Source: Tetrahymena thermophila SB210
Lineage: Eukaryota > Ciliophora > Oligohymenophorea > Hymenostomatida > Tetrahymenidae
Assembly (NCBI RefSeq): GCF_000189635.1
Contig: NW_002476218.1
Coordinates: forward strand, 1 to 64,000
DNA length: 64,000 nt
Direction of reading: 5' to 3'
Shown piece by piece: positions 13,135-27,605 of this stretch. Below the pieces are notes generated by a model. That model was given only the letters and a program-made list of their open reading frames with translations. It did not search any database and was not told the origin of the DNA. How positions within the stretch are numbered: the stretch's first letter is position 1; each line of letters starts with the position of its first letter. Made by a program: the position numbers and the translations under genes.

Positions 13135-13756
13135 AGCTTTTATCTGTATTCTATCCTTGTTTGGTTTTATAAAATAGATGGATTCGCTCTCTTATGTTTC
13201 TTAACTTATTCACCTTTGCTTAATAACTAAATAACTAACTAACTTACTATTTAACTAACTATCTGTACCAATCAATCAATTCTTTCTGAATTCCTACTAT
13301 TTAAATTGTTTATTAATAATTAATTAGATTTCTTATATTTATTCTTATTTATCTAGTTGCCAAATTTCTTTCTTCTTTTTTCATCTTTCACTCTTGTAGA
13401 AATAGTTACCGATTGTTTCTTAATTTCTTTTATTTTATCAGTTTAACTCATATTCAGTTTGGATTTATTCAAAGTGCATTCATTCATTCATTCATTAATT
13501 CATTTAATTTATATTCTTTTTCATTCAATAACATTTTTTTTCATTTATTTTGATTTATAAAACATTATTTAGCATACAAACATTTAAACGTTAAATAAAT
13601 AAATAAACAATAAACCTTAAATAATATTTTACATTTGATATTTCAAATTTAAAAAATGACTTTTTAAGTACAAAAATAGATAAATTATTTTATGGATTTA
13701 TAAATATTTTATACCTTTATATAATTATATTTAATTAATTATTTATATTTAATAAA
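13135..13756. other. Intergenic region with tetranucleotide repeats
   Basis: Upstream of the RRM-KH start and downstream of the next minus-strand gene. It contains AACT/AAAT runs near 13228-13260 and a CATT run at about 13476-13496. No coding frame is supported. The promoter of the RRM-KH gene should lie here; I see no recognisable element. Confidence 0.55.
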
Positions 13757-16700
13757 TCATTCCTATATCCTTGATATATTTTAAGACATAATAGTGCTCT
13801 CTGCTAATGCTTGTTACAGTTGATATTCATGCATCATTTAATTTGCTTACTTTTGAGCAGTATGTAATTTTTACTTTAAAGATTTATTGTCTTCAATAAG
13901 TATTTACAATGTATAGCTTTTTTCAGCTAAATCTATCGAAAACTTTTCTCTCTCTTGCAATATCTTTTATAAAGACTATATAAAAATATATATTAAAAAA
14001 ATGATTAATTTGATAATAATAAATGTGTTTATTTACCTTAGAAAGTTCTTGCCCTTGCAAGCAATTTTATTTTAATTCAAGGTTTTCATTTTAAATTATG
14101 GATATTTTTTATTTCATGATATTAATATGATTTTATAATCTTATTATATCTTAGGATTTGTATTCGAATTATCTATCTTAAAGATTTAAATTACATTAAG
14201 TATTGTATTACTTCCAAATGTTAAAACCCTTTTACATGACGCCTTATACCTTCCTAGATAAGTAACGCAAACATATTTTTAACCCTATTTTGTATCCATC
14301 TGATAGGATCTAGTTGGAAGCTTACATGTTTTAAATAATTCCATAATTCTCATTAACAAAGTCTTCCATATTAGAGGAGTACTAATAAAGGTATTTCATT
14401 TTTTAAATGAGTTAAGGTCTAGTCATTTTTTTAACTTTTTCAATAAATTCTTTATTTTTGTTTTTAAATATTAAAAATATTAGATTTAACTCTCTATTTT
14501 AAATAATCTTAGATATAATGTGTAATCCTTTTTTAATATTTTTATTATATTTATAATAAGAAACCCATGTATTAAATGCTTTTGGAAGCAGTAAATTTTC
14601 ATTTGAGTCATTTTTATTTCCTGATGTGCATTTTAACATAAAGTAAGTGACACATTTTTGTAATCTTTATGCATTTTGATTTTCTTTGTATTTTATAAAT
14701 TCCTCCACTTCTTTAGGATTTATTCTTTCTTCTTTGATAAAATCCATTAAACAAGAAATATTTCTTTTTATTTCTCTCTTTTACTAAGCTTATTCTGAAA
14801 ATCTATTATATTTTTCTTAATCCTTTAATTTTCTTAGACCTTGTTTGAATTAAAGGAAAAACGAAATCTTAATCCTTTTTTCCAGGTGATTAAAAATACT
14901 TGTAAATTATTTTTCCTACATTTTATGATCGTTAGCTTTTTGATTCCAAATATTGAAATAAATTTAGATGTTTTATAATTACTTTTTGCAAAGGTTAGTT
15001 TAGATTGAGAGCAATTTAGCATTTCTTTAAAGCTCTCTGCTTTTTTTATTAAATTTGATATAATTTCTAATTTATTCTAATGAATATGAATAAGCACTTT
15101 TCTAAACTCTGTTTTAAATTAAATTAACTAGCTTTTTACATAAAACTTTCAAATTGAAATGCCTTTCTTTCAAATAATAAAACGCTATTTGCTTTAACTT
15201 TTCATTTTATAATTCATGTGTGAGTTTATGCTTAATTTTTTTTAATTTACGAGAAATCTAAACATTTTTCAGTAACACAAAAAATATGTTTGATAACGTT
15301 TTTTAAGTTCTTGATTTAATGAAAGCTTTTATTTAATTTCTTTAGGTTACTTTTATATTTTTATAATTACTCCAATTTTGAATTATATTTTTCTACAAGT
15401 TTCTTTATCTTTGCTAAATAATTTTAAATAAAATGGCATCTAGTTGATTGCTACTTTACTTATTAATTTTTTCTTCTACTTACTACTCTAAATCAAGTCC
15501 TTAAAAAAGCTCTTATTCTACAATTTAACAACCTTTTTTCATCCATTTTGTGAAGGCTCTTTGAATATTTTTAAAATAAATTTATGAATAGGCAATCTTT
15601 CTTAAAGCCGCATGCCTAATATCTAATATTTTTTATTAGTAATAAGAATCCTTTAAATATTTAAATGAAGTTCTCTATAAATATTGCTTAATAATATTAT
15701 CCATAATTTTTAGAGCAATGACATTCATTTTTGAATTACTCTTCCATGCTGAAAAAATATATTTCATTATTTATTTATTTCTTTGATTTAATAGATAATT
15801 TATTTATTGTTGTACATTTTACTCATTTTTCTTAATCTTTCTATTAAGGTACTGGCTTAGTGAATTAGTTTAATCTTTTTTTTCATTTAATTTTTAGCCT
15901 AGAATTCCTAATTCTGTTTAAGCTGCTTATTGTTATGTTTTACTTTTATTCATGCTCACATTTATTTCCTTTAATAATTATTGTCTTTTTTCATTGTGAA
16001 TTTTAAATTTAAGAGAGTTCATACCAATTCTTAAAGCCATTATGTTAAAAATAATAAAAAGCTTATTAATTCCACCAAAATATTTGATTTATTATTTAGA
16101 ACTTCTTTTCCAAATGTTAAGGACAGATTGAAGTTTTTATTAAGTTTGGTTTTTAATAAATTTGAATAAAATAAATTTTTTTCTTTAGCAATTTCTTTTT
16201 AGTAAATTTTATTCCTCATAAGTAAGTTTCTACAGTGAATCTGACAGATCAGATTTTTAGAGGCTTAGCTCATTTATTAATTCTGTATTCTCATCAATTA
16301 TTTATTTTTTTATTTTTAATCTAATTTTTAAAAATTTCATTTTATAAAAATTTTTTTTTAAATTTCATGTTACTTTTAATTCAAAGGTATTATTTTGATT
16401 CTCTAAAATGCTTAGAATATTAGACTTTGATTTTTAACATTCTTTATTTTTAATATAATTTTTTCAAATCTTTATCTTTATTATATCCTTTTTTATATAT
16501 CATTAAAACTCTATTTTAAAATTTTTATTTCCAATCTCTCATATATTTTCACTATTTTTCCTAATAAATGTTTTTTAGTCATGTTATTTCTGCTGTTAAG
16601 CGCAAGAGCAGCAAAAAAATTTTTTACATAGAAAGATTTTATTATTGAAGTAAGTATTCTAAGTTTATTTTCAACCAATTTCACTTTGTTACAAATGTTA

Positions 16701-19316
16701 TTATATTTTTTAAAGTATAATTTAATTTATTTCTTCTCAAAATATCTAAATAGCTAATTGATTTTATTCTGTTTCTCTATTTTAAGTTCTTCATTTAATT
16801 TATTGAGATCAAAATTTAATTTTTTCTTTATTTCTTATTTTAATTCAAGTTTTTCTTGTAAATTATATTTTTCAGCTTCTAATTAATGCTAGTTACAATG
16901 TCTAATTTATTTTGCCCATAAATTAACTGCCTTAAAAAATATTTAAATAGTAAAAAATAAAAAATAAAAAATTTTTTACATTTAATTTTAGTTTTTTTTC
17001 ATTTTTAGAAACAATAATTTAAACCAATCTAGCTTAACTTCTTTTTATGTTAGCAACATACTTCCATTTTGTTATATAGCTCAATAGTTTAAACTGAACT
17101 TTTTGTTTTATCAAAAATAATACCCATTCTAAATTATTAAATAAAAATTGTATTTGATACATATTATTGTTAATTTTATTTACTTATGTTTGTATCTCTA
17201 ATTTGTACAAAAAGATTAGTTTACTGATCACTTAATTCATTACAGTTTTATCCTATTTCTAAATTTTTTTCTTCTTCATTTTTTTTGGTTGTAATCAGAC
17301 TTTAAATTTTAAAAAATCTAAAATTACTTGAATTTAAGTAAAATAAATTTACTTGTTTCTCTTAAAATTCACAAAGGCATTTTAAATATCTGCTTTTCTT
17401 TAATCTATCAAAAGCTTTTGGATCAACATATTCTTTAAAATTTTTTTTTTTTAGTTATACCTTTAGCTTTGAACTTTTTAGGTAAGTAATAATTCAACTA
17501 AAGTTCTTTAATTAGTTGAAAGAATGGTTTCTCTTTTCCATGCCGAAAATGTTTAGCACAAATACCTTGTTGATTTTAATAAAATTAAATATTTATTAAA
17601 GAAATATAAAGTAAATATATTTATTTACATTTTGCTGACAAAATCTTCTTCAACTATTTATAGTTAGCATTAATTATTTAGCTCCTCATTATTTTATTTC
17701 CATAAAGTGAAGAAAGAGAGTTTAATAAATTTATTAAAATGGTTCACCATACGAGAAATACTCTATTTCACATATTTATCGTATTCAATTCTTTATTGCC
17801 ACCTTTTGAAATAATTTAATCTTTAATTTTTTGCAAAGTACAAATATAAGTGATATATTTTTTTAGAAGCGTCATATTTTTAAATTTATTTCATCTGCTA
17901 GCAATTAAATAGCTGACTCCACTTCAAGTAAGATTTAAAATTAGATTTTATTTTTAGTTTTTATTCTAAGAGTTCTTATTGAAAATCTTTTATCCTTAAA
18001 AAAAAAATTACAATTTAAAATTGAAACATTAAAATAATTCATTTACTTTTTCATATCATAAACTTTATTCTTAATAGATTAGAACCCTATACTTAATTAA
18101 GTAAATCTTGATTATTCTTTTGTGATCAAGAATCTTAAAATAGCTTTTTCTTAGGATTTTCTTAGTTCAGCAAAGCTTTTAACTGTTAAAAATACATCCT
18201 ATTTGCAATTAAAAAAATATAAATTAAACTTAAAAATTATTTTTTTAAATACGTTTCTCCTCCTAATTTAAGCCTGCTTAACGATTGATACTATACCATA
18301 AATAGAAAGAACTTTCTTGTTGGTCTTAAAATTATTTTCAAATTTTTCTCTTTATTAAGTTATTTTATTTAATTTATCTTGAAATTAAATTTTTTCACTA
18401 TTTATTCTTGTTTCTAAATGGTTTTTTTCATGCACTACTTCATCAATTTTTAATTTAATCAATTTCGTTTACTATTCCTATTCGATGATTGCATTTTTAA
18501 GCATTTTTGCTTCTTATTGATATTCTTTGACTACCCTAACAGATTCCTTATTATCTTTTTCGATTTCTTTAATCTCATTTTCTTTATCTGTTACTTATTG
18601 GCTAAGCTCATCTACTTAGTCTTTAAGCTGCTTGCAAGATAATTGTAATTAATTTAACTAAAATTGCATAAGATTCAATTAATCTTCTTTTTAAAAAAGC
18701 TCATCCTTCAGTAATTAATTGTAAATACCTTCCTAATTTAAATTCGTTTAATAATCTTCAGATATTCCCTACTTTGAAATATCTAAAAATTTCAACTCTC
18801 TTTCCAATACAGCTAATTTATTCTAACTTTCCATATAAGATTGCTTTAATTAGCGATTTTCGACTTCAATCTTTTGAAGATTCTCATTTAGAGAAACAAG
18901 CCTAATAAAAACTAAACTTTATTATAAATTCTAGTAAAAATTAAAAAATACTCCTGCTTCATATTCCTCTATTGACTTTTCTGCTAAATGAGCTGTTTTT
19001 TATAATCATCAGTAATTTAAAAAACTTCATCACGTATTTATTTTCTTTTCTTTGTTAAAGAAGAATGACATTTAAAATCAAATAGTTATTATTTAAAAAC
19101 CTACTTTAAGCTTTTAATCTATTTCTTTTTCAAGTTCATCGTTCTACTTTTTCAGTACCTTCTCCACTTAAACCTTTTTAATAGATTAATTATTCAATTA
19201 AAGTCTTCACAAAAAAAAATTGCTACATTATGTGACTGACTTTTATTGCTAGTAGTGAGCTAGTTGGAAATATTATTTTATACACTCTTTTACTTCGAAG
19301 AGGACCTTACGCTCAT
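13757..19316 (-). CDS. Large coiled-coil protein with Sfi1-like Trp repeats
   Basis: The reading starts MSVRSSSKQKS at 19316 and ends at TGA 13757-13759. The first third (about 18200-19300) is classical coiled coil (runs such as LKDQVDELSQQVTDKENEI). One very long open frame from about 16290 down to 14200 then carries repeated short helices ending in Phe/Ile-x-x-Trp: LNIWKRS, IFSAWKSN, AFTKWMKKG, IQNWSNYKN, YFNIWNQKA, AFNTWVSYYK and FNIWK, spaced by Lys-rich helices. That is the style of Sfi1/centrin-binding repeats. The last exons return to coiled coil. In the known family such repeats bind centrin at basal bodies or contractile cortical fibres; that role is inference here. Introns are numerous and not all borders are resolved, and two genes cannot be fully excluded. 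Confidence 0.65.
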
Positions 19317-19762
19317 AACTCAAAATATTTTATCTAAATTTAAGTGTCAAAAATTGCTGATTAATTATAATTATTTATCTTCTACTTATATGTTCAAAAA
19401 TTATAATTCACAAAAATAAATATAATTTTGGAAATTAAAAATTTGATAATTAATAAATTTGAAATTTTTGGTGCAATCAATAACTAGTATCTTTAACGCT
19501 TCTAAATACTCTACAAGATAATCATACATATTTATAAATTAATGATGAATAATAAATATTCTATTCATTTAAAAATTGAATTAAACAATAACATTTGTGA
19601 ATTATTAAAAAGTAAGTAATTATCATTTTTCAAATAAATATCTAAAATATAACTAATAAAAATTTTTGATTTTCACAAGAAAAATATTTCAATTTATTAA
19701 AATAAAATATTACTTTAATATTAAAAATAATAAATAGATTTTAAAGAATTGAATAGTAAAAA
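19317..19762. other. Intergenic, no gene seen
   Basis: 446 bp of AT-rich sequence between two minus-strand genes. TGA interrupts all frames on both strands. It should contain the promoter of the Sfi1-like gene and the 3' end of the next gene; no motif stands out. Confidence 0.55.
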
Positions 19763-22700
19763 TCAAAAAACACTAGGATTAAATTTAGAAGCCCATATTT
19801 GTGATTTTTTTGCAACACTATAAGTATTTATTATTTCTTGATCTATTTGGCTTTTATAGTTGATAGATTTTAAAAAATTATTATTTTCTCTTATTTTATT
19901 TTAGTTTTGTAAAACCATTTCAAATCTATCTTTGTGGTATTTTTTTAGTTTTTTTAATTTTAGCAAGATTTTATCATTATCAAACTTTGTTTCACTTTAC
20001 TTTTAGCTTGTTTCACTGAGTAAAATTGGCTGATCAGTTTAAGCTTCATCATCATCATCGTCTTTTTAAGTTTTAATTTTGACATAATTGATTATATCCA
20101 ATCCAATTTGAGAAACATTAGATTTCATGCTTCTAATCATTTATTTGATTTTTATTAATTAATTGGTATCATCTGAAAATTAAAGCATCCTCTATAGAAT
20201 GCCCTCAACATCCTAATTTAAGCTAGCATATTTCAAAATTAATTATATTTCTTGTTCTCCTACAGCTTCCCCTTTTATATCAGAGAATATTCCTTGATCA
20301 GCTTCTGGCTGCTAAATTTCTTTTTAGAATTTTAATATCTATATTAAAATAAATTATTCTGATATTTGACAACCTTATAATGTTATTAATTACCTTTTCT
20401 TTATATTTATCTCTCACCCATCTATTTTTAACATTAAATATTTCTTTAAGATAATCTCTTGGAATATCATTATTTTCCAAAGTGAAATCTATTGCACTGT
20501 CTAAACTCTCTAAGAAATGCTGAATTTATTCTATTCTTTACTTGTCTTTAATTGTTTAGGATAGAAAAAAATTAAAATTATTTTTTTTAGAAATTATTTT
20601 TACAAGATAGAATATTGTATTTAGACTCATCATCTACCTAATCCCCTAATTTTTCTATAGTGTATTCAATTTCTTCTTTTAATTCCCTTAAAGTTAATTT
20701 TCTCTTTTTAAGCAACTCCATTTCATCAGCAAAGTTAAACTCTCTCAATTTTTCTAGCTCTTAGTTAAATTTTTTTTACCTTTCCTCTCTAATTCGTTGT
20801 TTTTCAAGCTCTATTTTTCTTCTTTCCTCCTCTTTTCTTAGTCTCTCTTCCTCCTTTCTTTATTTCTCCTCTTCTCTTCTTAATCTTTCTTCTTCCTTTC
20901 TAAGTCTTTCTTCCTCTCGTTTTTACCTTTCTTCTTCTTTTTTTAGTCTAATTTCTTCCTCTTTTCTTTACTTAGCTTCTTCCATTCTCTATTTTTTTTC
21001 TCTTTTCAGGCGCTCCTCTTTGGCTAATTTAGCACTTTTTTGATCAGTAACAATATCATTCAAAGTTTATCCAACAGAGCTTATATTTTAAGAAGAAAGT
21101 TTTTAAAAGGAAGAGTCTGGACTTTCATCTGATTACTATTATAAAGTATCTGTTCTCTTTCTTTTAGGTTTAGAAAAGCTACTCTCATCTGCTTTTTTCT
21201 TTAATTTTTTTGTTTTTTTTGTAGCCGAAGTGTTTACAATTTCTTAAATACTATCTCCTAATTCTTCCTTAACTTCTTAATCTTAGCTATCAGACTAACT
21301 ATAATCTTCATCTTTCTTTTTGGCAATTTTCTTTTTCTTTTTTTTAGTTTTAGTTTCTTTCTTTTCCTAACCAATTTGTTATTAAAAATTAGATTTTCAT
21401 TTATTCTTCTCATAAACTCAAAATTACCTCTTTATCTGCTTGTAAAAAGCTATACATATTAGCTATATCTTCATCTTCAACTTTTTTTTACACTTTCTTT
21501 TTTTTAGTCTTTACTTTTTTTTCTTCTTCTTAAATATCTTCTCTAACTTCTCCCAATTCTTCATTTTACTTGGAATCACTCTCTACTTTAGTCACAACCT
21601 TTGTTTTTCCTTTATATGATTAAAAAAATTATAGCTAATTGCTTATATAAGTAATTCTATTTACTTTTTTTCTAAGGGGTTTAATTTTTTGCTTACTTTT
21701 TTTTTGGAGATTTTATCTTTACAACTTTGACAGCTACAACATTTCCTAATAAATATGTATGCATATATTTTATTAGTATTAATACTTTTACTTAAAATAC
21801 ATTTTACCTTAAGTATCTACTTGGTTTTCAATTACCTCTTCAGTTAATTTTTCTTTTTCATCTATTTCTTAAATTGTTTAAATTTCACTAACTATATGAT
21901 GAACAGTCTGTTCATTAGCAAGTTCACTATTTGTTAATTTTGATTCCATCAAATTACTAATTTCTTCTTATTAATATTCAATTTCACTTTCATTTTAATC
22001 TTCATCTTCATCATCATCGTCGTAATCATCATCATCAACATCTTCTTATTAATTATCGTCTTCTGTAATTTCAGCTGTGAGATGTAAATCCTTTCTTGAA
22101 GTTTGATCTATAGACTGTGTTAGTTCTAGTTCTTTAACTGTTTCCCTATCAGTTACAGTCTATTCCACTTAATCGCTTTTAGATGTAAAAGTTTATTTAT
22201 AATCAGAAACTGTTTTTATTGCTATTTAATCTAAATTGAATTCAGTATTTTGATTTTTGTTTGAGTTATCAATTTAAAAATTTTTTGATGATGAATCAGA
22301 TTTCTTTAAAGCATTTATTTCCTATGAGTTAGATTTAAGGTGTTGAGAATCTTATACTACTTTTTCAACAATTTCATTTTAGTTTTTAATTTATTTTCTC
22401 TATAAAATAGTATCATCATACAAACCTTCATTAATCTCTTCCAAGAGTTTTTAATTTTCAAAGAATCCAGGTAATTGAACACTTTTTGTATGTTTTAAAG
22501 AATCTATTAACTTTTTGTCTTCTTTTTCATTTATAATATCTAGCTATTCAGAAAACTTCTTTTCAAAGTTAATTTTTCTTTTTTATTTAACCTTTTTTTA
22601 AGGAGAAACAATTTTGTGGAAGAGTTTTTCGTTTGCCTTTTTATGAGTCTCTAAAATATCTTGAAATATTAACATTTCTGGATCAAGGTCTTCAAATTTT

Positions 22701-25700
22701 TCTTATTGGATTGTCATTTTAGTAGCAGCGATTTTCATTTTCTTTTTAATGGCTTCTTCCTTGGCTTTAATTTTTTCTTTTATTTCCTTTTCATCTTCAT
22801 ATGTATAGGTATTCATCATTATTTCCTATCTCTTTTCTTCTCCGTAGTACTTAATCATTAGTTCTTTCCTTTAAGCTTACTTTAAATTAAAATAATTTAA
22901 TTTTTTTTTGAATTCTTGAAGTAAAAATTACAATAAGCTGTTCATCTTTCTTAAATATTTATTAAAAGTTATTCTTTCCAAAAGAAGAGTTGTTACTTTT
23001 GTCATTCGGACTTTGACTTCTTTTTCTTTCACGTACTTTGGTGTTTTCTGATCTTTAACCAAAATTTACTTTAAGGGTGTTTTCTAATTCTCTTTTTTTA
23101 GATAACATTTATTCGTTTTGACTTCTCATATCTCTCATTAAAAATTTCTGCATTTCCGTATTTTTCTTTTTTATGCTCTCTTGTAATCTCTACTGTTATT
23201 CAGTAACAGCAACTTATATTTAGCTTTTTGGGGTTGGCTTATATCTATTTAATTCACCATTTTTTAACAATTTTTAGCTAATCAACCTGGAGCTTCCTTT
23301 GTTACTATCTGATTTATAGGAAATTTCAACATCAGATTTATTATTTGTTTTATTTTAGCTAAACAATTCATAATAATCGTTATTGTCTTCCTACTTCTTA
23401 ATATTTTTACTTTGCCCTGCATAAAATTCTAAAAAATTTTATTAATATTCATTTATAAAATTAAATAAATTACTATTAGCCTTCTAAGCATCAATTTCAG
23501 ATGAATACTGAACTTAATTTTCTGTAAGATTTTTAGCAAGTTATTTTTCTTTGATTAATATATTCTAATCTGATCTTGATGTCTTGATATCTTCTGTGTA
23601 AATTCTTTCAGAGATAGAAGGAATTGGTACTCTTTTAATCTTTTTTAAATTTAAATTTGATGGTTAACCCTTAGAATTAGCTTGCTCCTCGTCAGTGTTT
23701 TCAGAGTTTGTATTATAATTTAGTGAAGGAAGAATCATAATTTCATTTGTATGTTAATTATCATTTTCATTCGTCCTTGATTCAATTTAACTATTTAAAT
23801 CTTCTTTATCTACAGAATTTTCCCTGCTATTATTTGTATTTATATTAATTAATGATGGATCGTCTAAAACATTTATCTGTGATAAGTTTTGATTTGATGA
23901 AGATGCCAATTTTTTCTTTTTTTTAATTTTTTCTATTTTCTTTTTTTCAAATTTAATCGCTTATGCTTTTTATTTTTCTTTTATCTTTTACTAAAATTCA
24001 TGCTCTTTTGTGTATTCTTCAACTTGTTCCATGAATTTTTTTAATCTAACTTCCCTTTCTTCTTTACTTATAGGCTACTATCCTTCTTCTTACTAAAAAA
24101 GATTCATAAGCTCTTCAACAATCCCATATTTTTAGGCTACATCAAGTAATAATTCAATAGTTTCATCAGATTCATTTTACATTTACTTTTGATCTTCTTA
24201 CTTTTCTTTTTATTCTTCTTGGACATCAGTTTATTTAATATTTTAAGAAATTTAAGAATGCTAAGCTTTATTCTTAATTTTTTTATGTTAAATTACTTAG
24301 CTAATTTCTTTGTTTTCTACATTTGATAAAATGGTAGAGTTATCATATAATCCATTACAATTTGACTTATTTATAGAATTTAAATCATTAATCTACGACA
24401 TATATCTAGTGCTTTGCTATTCTCCATTAATTAAGGTAGATTTTTCTTGCTAATAACTAAACGACTCATTTACAATTTTCTCATTAATTTTATTTTCAAC
24501 TTTTTCAACTTCAATTTAGCTTTGATTTCCAATAACAGATGGCACTGATGTTTTATTGATTGCATTCCTTTCGGCTAATCTCTACCTTAGTTTTTCTTAA
24601 AGATCAACAAAATTATTTGGAGACTTTACTAAATTAGTAATATTTTCGCTTATTTTTTCAATCTCCACTTTTGCCAAACTATTTTCACTCCTTATATTTT
24701 CTTACGTCTCTATTTCTTCATAATCTCTTTTCTTAATTTCAATATTTGTGTAATCTAAATGTAAGCTGTGCTTCTCCCTGTTTGTGTGTAGCTCACTTAT
24801 ATTAGGAGAACTAATACCTATGCCGTCATTAATTGAGCTCTTTAATTATAAAATAAATAGTAAACAAAATATTGAAAATTAAATTTACCAGAATTTTGAT
24901 ACTATTTAATTTTTCATTATTATATTTTCTTGAAGTAATAGGAGATAGCTTAATAGATAAGTTTTAAAAATTTTCATTCATGTTCTAAAATCTATTTTAG
25001 TACTCTGAACTATCTAATGATACTTCTAAGTTAGATAATTTGTTGATTTAGTAGCTTGCTTAGTCTTTGATTTATTAATCAGAATTGTAAATTTAAGTAC
25101 ATTTTAGATACTCATCTTGCTTTAGCTTTTAAAATTATTCTTTTTTTTGAAAGAATTAAGCTTCTTATTCCTAATTGTAATGTTGGTTCAGGTTTTTTTT
25201 AATGTTTATTAGCTTTTCAACTCTTATCTAATCCGATAAATTTTATAACATCTTCTTCCTTGACAAAACAATTCCTATTTAATGATAGATAAATAAAGAA
25301 TAAAATAAAATAATCAATAAATAAATGAAATATTTTATGATTAAAAAGCAATCATTAAGTTTTGAATATTTAAATTTCAAAGAAATTGAACTTACTTTTA
25401 AAATCTCTATAATCAGGAAGGTTGAGAATACTAAGCCCATGCTTTGCAATTTTATTCATGATTTAAGTGATAAATATTTCTTCTATTAAAAACATGGTCT
25501 CATTCTCTTTATTATCTTAAATTGAAGGAAGAGTATTAGGATCTATATTTATGATGTTAACTTTATTTTATATTTTTTCAGAAAGCTAATCTAAAAGAGA
25601 TTTTCTATTAAGATTAGAAGAATAATTTAAAGCCTAATTAATTTCATTTTAATTTTTGAAATTAGACTATTCATATGCAGTTATAACATTATCAAATAAA

Positions 25701-27008
25701 ATAACATCATTTAAGCTTTTATCAACAATATACTCTTATAAGCTCATTCTCTATTTTACGAGTTACTAACTTTTTTTAAAATTTGTAAGAAACTATGAGT
25801 TTTTAGGTGACCTAGCTAGCGGACTTTTTATTATAGAATTTTTTTTTGATAAAGGTGCCAAATTTTCAAATATTGAATCAACCAGATAGGATCCTGTGTT
25901 ATTTTAAAACTCATCATGTTATTTAAATTAATTCTATTTTGATGAATCTAAAGTTTTATTATGTTTATCTCTTCTTTCCTTTTTAATTTGATTCACTTTA
26001 TATTTATTTTTCATATACATCCTTAAATAATGCTTAAACAAATCTATATTTTATTTTCCCTTAAACCCTGTTAGAATAAAATAAAAAAGTTTTTAAAACT
26101 AAATAATATTTTATAGATAGATATATATATTCTAAGGCATAATATTTGAACCATTTAAACATAATTAAATAGTAATAAGAAGAAATTCTATTTCATAGCT
26201 TACAATGTTAAAAAACTAAATGAACTTTTTTTAATACCTTACGAATGAAGATTAACAAAATCTTTTTCATTATGTATTGGAAATTCTATTTCCAAACGGT
26301 TATCTAATCCTTCATAGGGTTTTTTTTTCTTTTTTAACTTAAAATCTCTAAAAAAAACCTACTTATTGAGTTCACTTAATGATTAAACTCTTGGAGGAGC
26401 CCTTATTATATCTAATTCTGAAGAAATCTCTATTATATTTAAATTAGTTTTATTAAAAATAAGCTTCAGTAATTACTACTAATTTTTTATAATAACACAT
26501 AATAGAAATAATTATATTTAGTACTCAAATTGTCATAACTTTTCAAATTTATAGGAGGAAAGTTCTATTTTTTAGTTGTTTGAGGATACTTTAAACTTAT
26601 TTGTTAATATTGAGGGAGTTTTCTAACTGGAGTACTTAGATAATCTATTGAATGTTTTAAACTAGGGTACATAATGTAAATATTCTCTTTAGCCATATCT
26701 CTAGATTTATATTGTTACAAATTTATAACTCATTTTAAAAACTTTTAATTCAAAATCTTACCTAGCCTTATTCAATCTGTATGTTATTTCGTTTACCTCT
26801 CTTTCTTTTTGTGACAGGATTACAGAATTATTCAAAGTTCCTGCATATCTCTTAGAATATTTGCTAAAATTATAAATTAAATTCAATTAAATAGCAATAA
26901 ATTGTGCTTGTTTTACTAAATTTAACTGCTATCATTTTTTTTAGCTGTAGATTCTATAAAATCTTGGCTATTTAGATTATTCAGCTCTAGATTTAACCTT
27001 GACTACAT
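19763..27008 (-). CDS. Giant Lys/Glu-rich coiled-coil protein, unknown function
   Basis: It reads from MQSRLNLELNNL at 27008 to TGA 19763-19765, with an estimated 2,000 or more residues over many exons. I traced the first exons through about 25.2 kb; for example an exon ends NLPDYRDFK, is spliced over a 50-100 bp intron to RIVLSRKKMLQNL and continues in frame. The middle (about 21.0-24.9 kb) is Ser/Asn/Asp/Glu-rich linker with basic patches. Around 22.4-23.0 kb a charged helical block contains EDEKEIKEKIKAKEEAIKKK. About 20.7-21.0 kb is a continuous Arg/Glu/Lys single-helix-like coiled coil (RLEEEERLRKEEEEKRK). The C-terminus ends SQIWASKFNPSVF. No enzymatic motif or membrane segment is seen. 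It looks structural or scaffold-like. Exon borders and single-gene status are partly unresolved. Confidence 0.6.
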
Positions 27009-27605
27009 TTTAATTTATAATTCAATGTTATCTCTACTGAATTAAATGTAGATCAAATGTTAATATTTATTAGTAATTATTGTTAATTTGTATTTTTCTT
27101 TTTAATTTAACTAAAATTATAGTATGAGTAATAAATAAATAAATATATTAGCATGCAATGCAGTCTGTTATATAATTGTTAAATTAAATTATAAATTAAT
27201 GATTGATATTATTGGTTTAGCATATATAAAAATTGAATTAAAGTTGATTATTTTATTTGCTTTTTTTTATTTCTACATTAAATTTATTTTTAAAATATTT
27301 TATTTTTTACTTTTAAAATCAGGATTAAACATAAATTTTAAATCAGACAAACGCTTTATTTTTATTGATCTTGTAGATATTACTCACACTTATAAATATC
27401 GAGTATGTTAAATATATAAAGTCTTTAAAAAAAGTAATTTATTTGATGATTTTATCTTTCAAATTTATTTTAATGTAAAAAAACATAAATCTTGATTGCA
27501 TGATATAGAAACAAAATTAAAAAGTTTTATCAAATACGGTTTTTTAAAGTACCTTTTTAAATTTTTATTATTTAAATTTCTGTAAACTAACTTCTTAAGT
27601 TATTT
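27009..27605. other. Intergenic, no gene supported
   Basis: Very AT-rich spacer upstream of the giant coiled-coil gene and downstream of the acyltransferase-like gene. A 70-codon hydrophobic frame on the + strand (27199-27411) is low complexity and is not supported (see rejected list). Confidence 0.5.

Noticed and set aside
14834..15022. 62-codon minus-strand open frame as a separate gene
   Set aside because: It is an out-of-frame or partial view of the long ciliate-code exon with Sfi1-like Trp repeats (about 14200-16290).
27199..27411. 70-codon hydrophobic open frame on the + strand
   Set aside because: Low-complexity Ile/Phe/Lys sequence expected from AT-rich DNA, with no family signature; lies in the spacer between two minus-strand genes.
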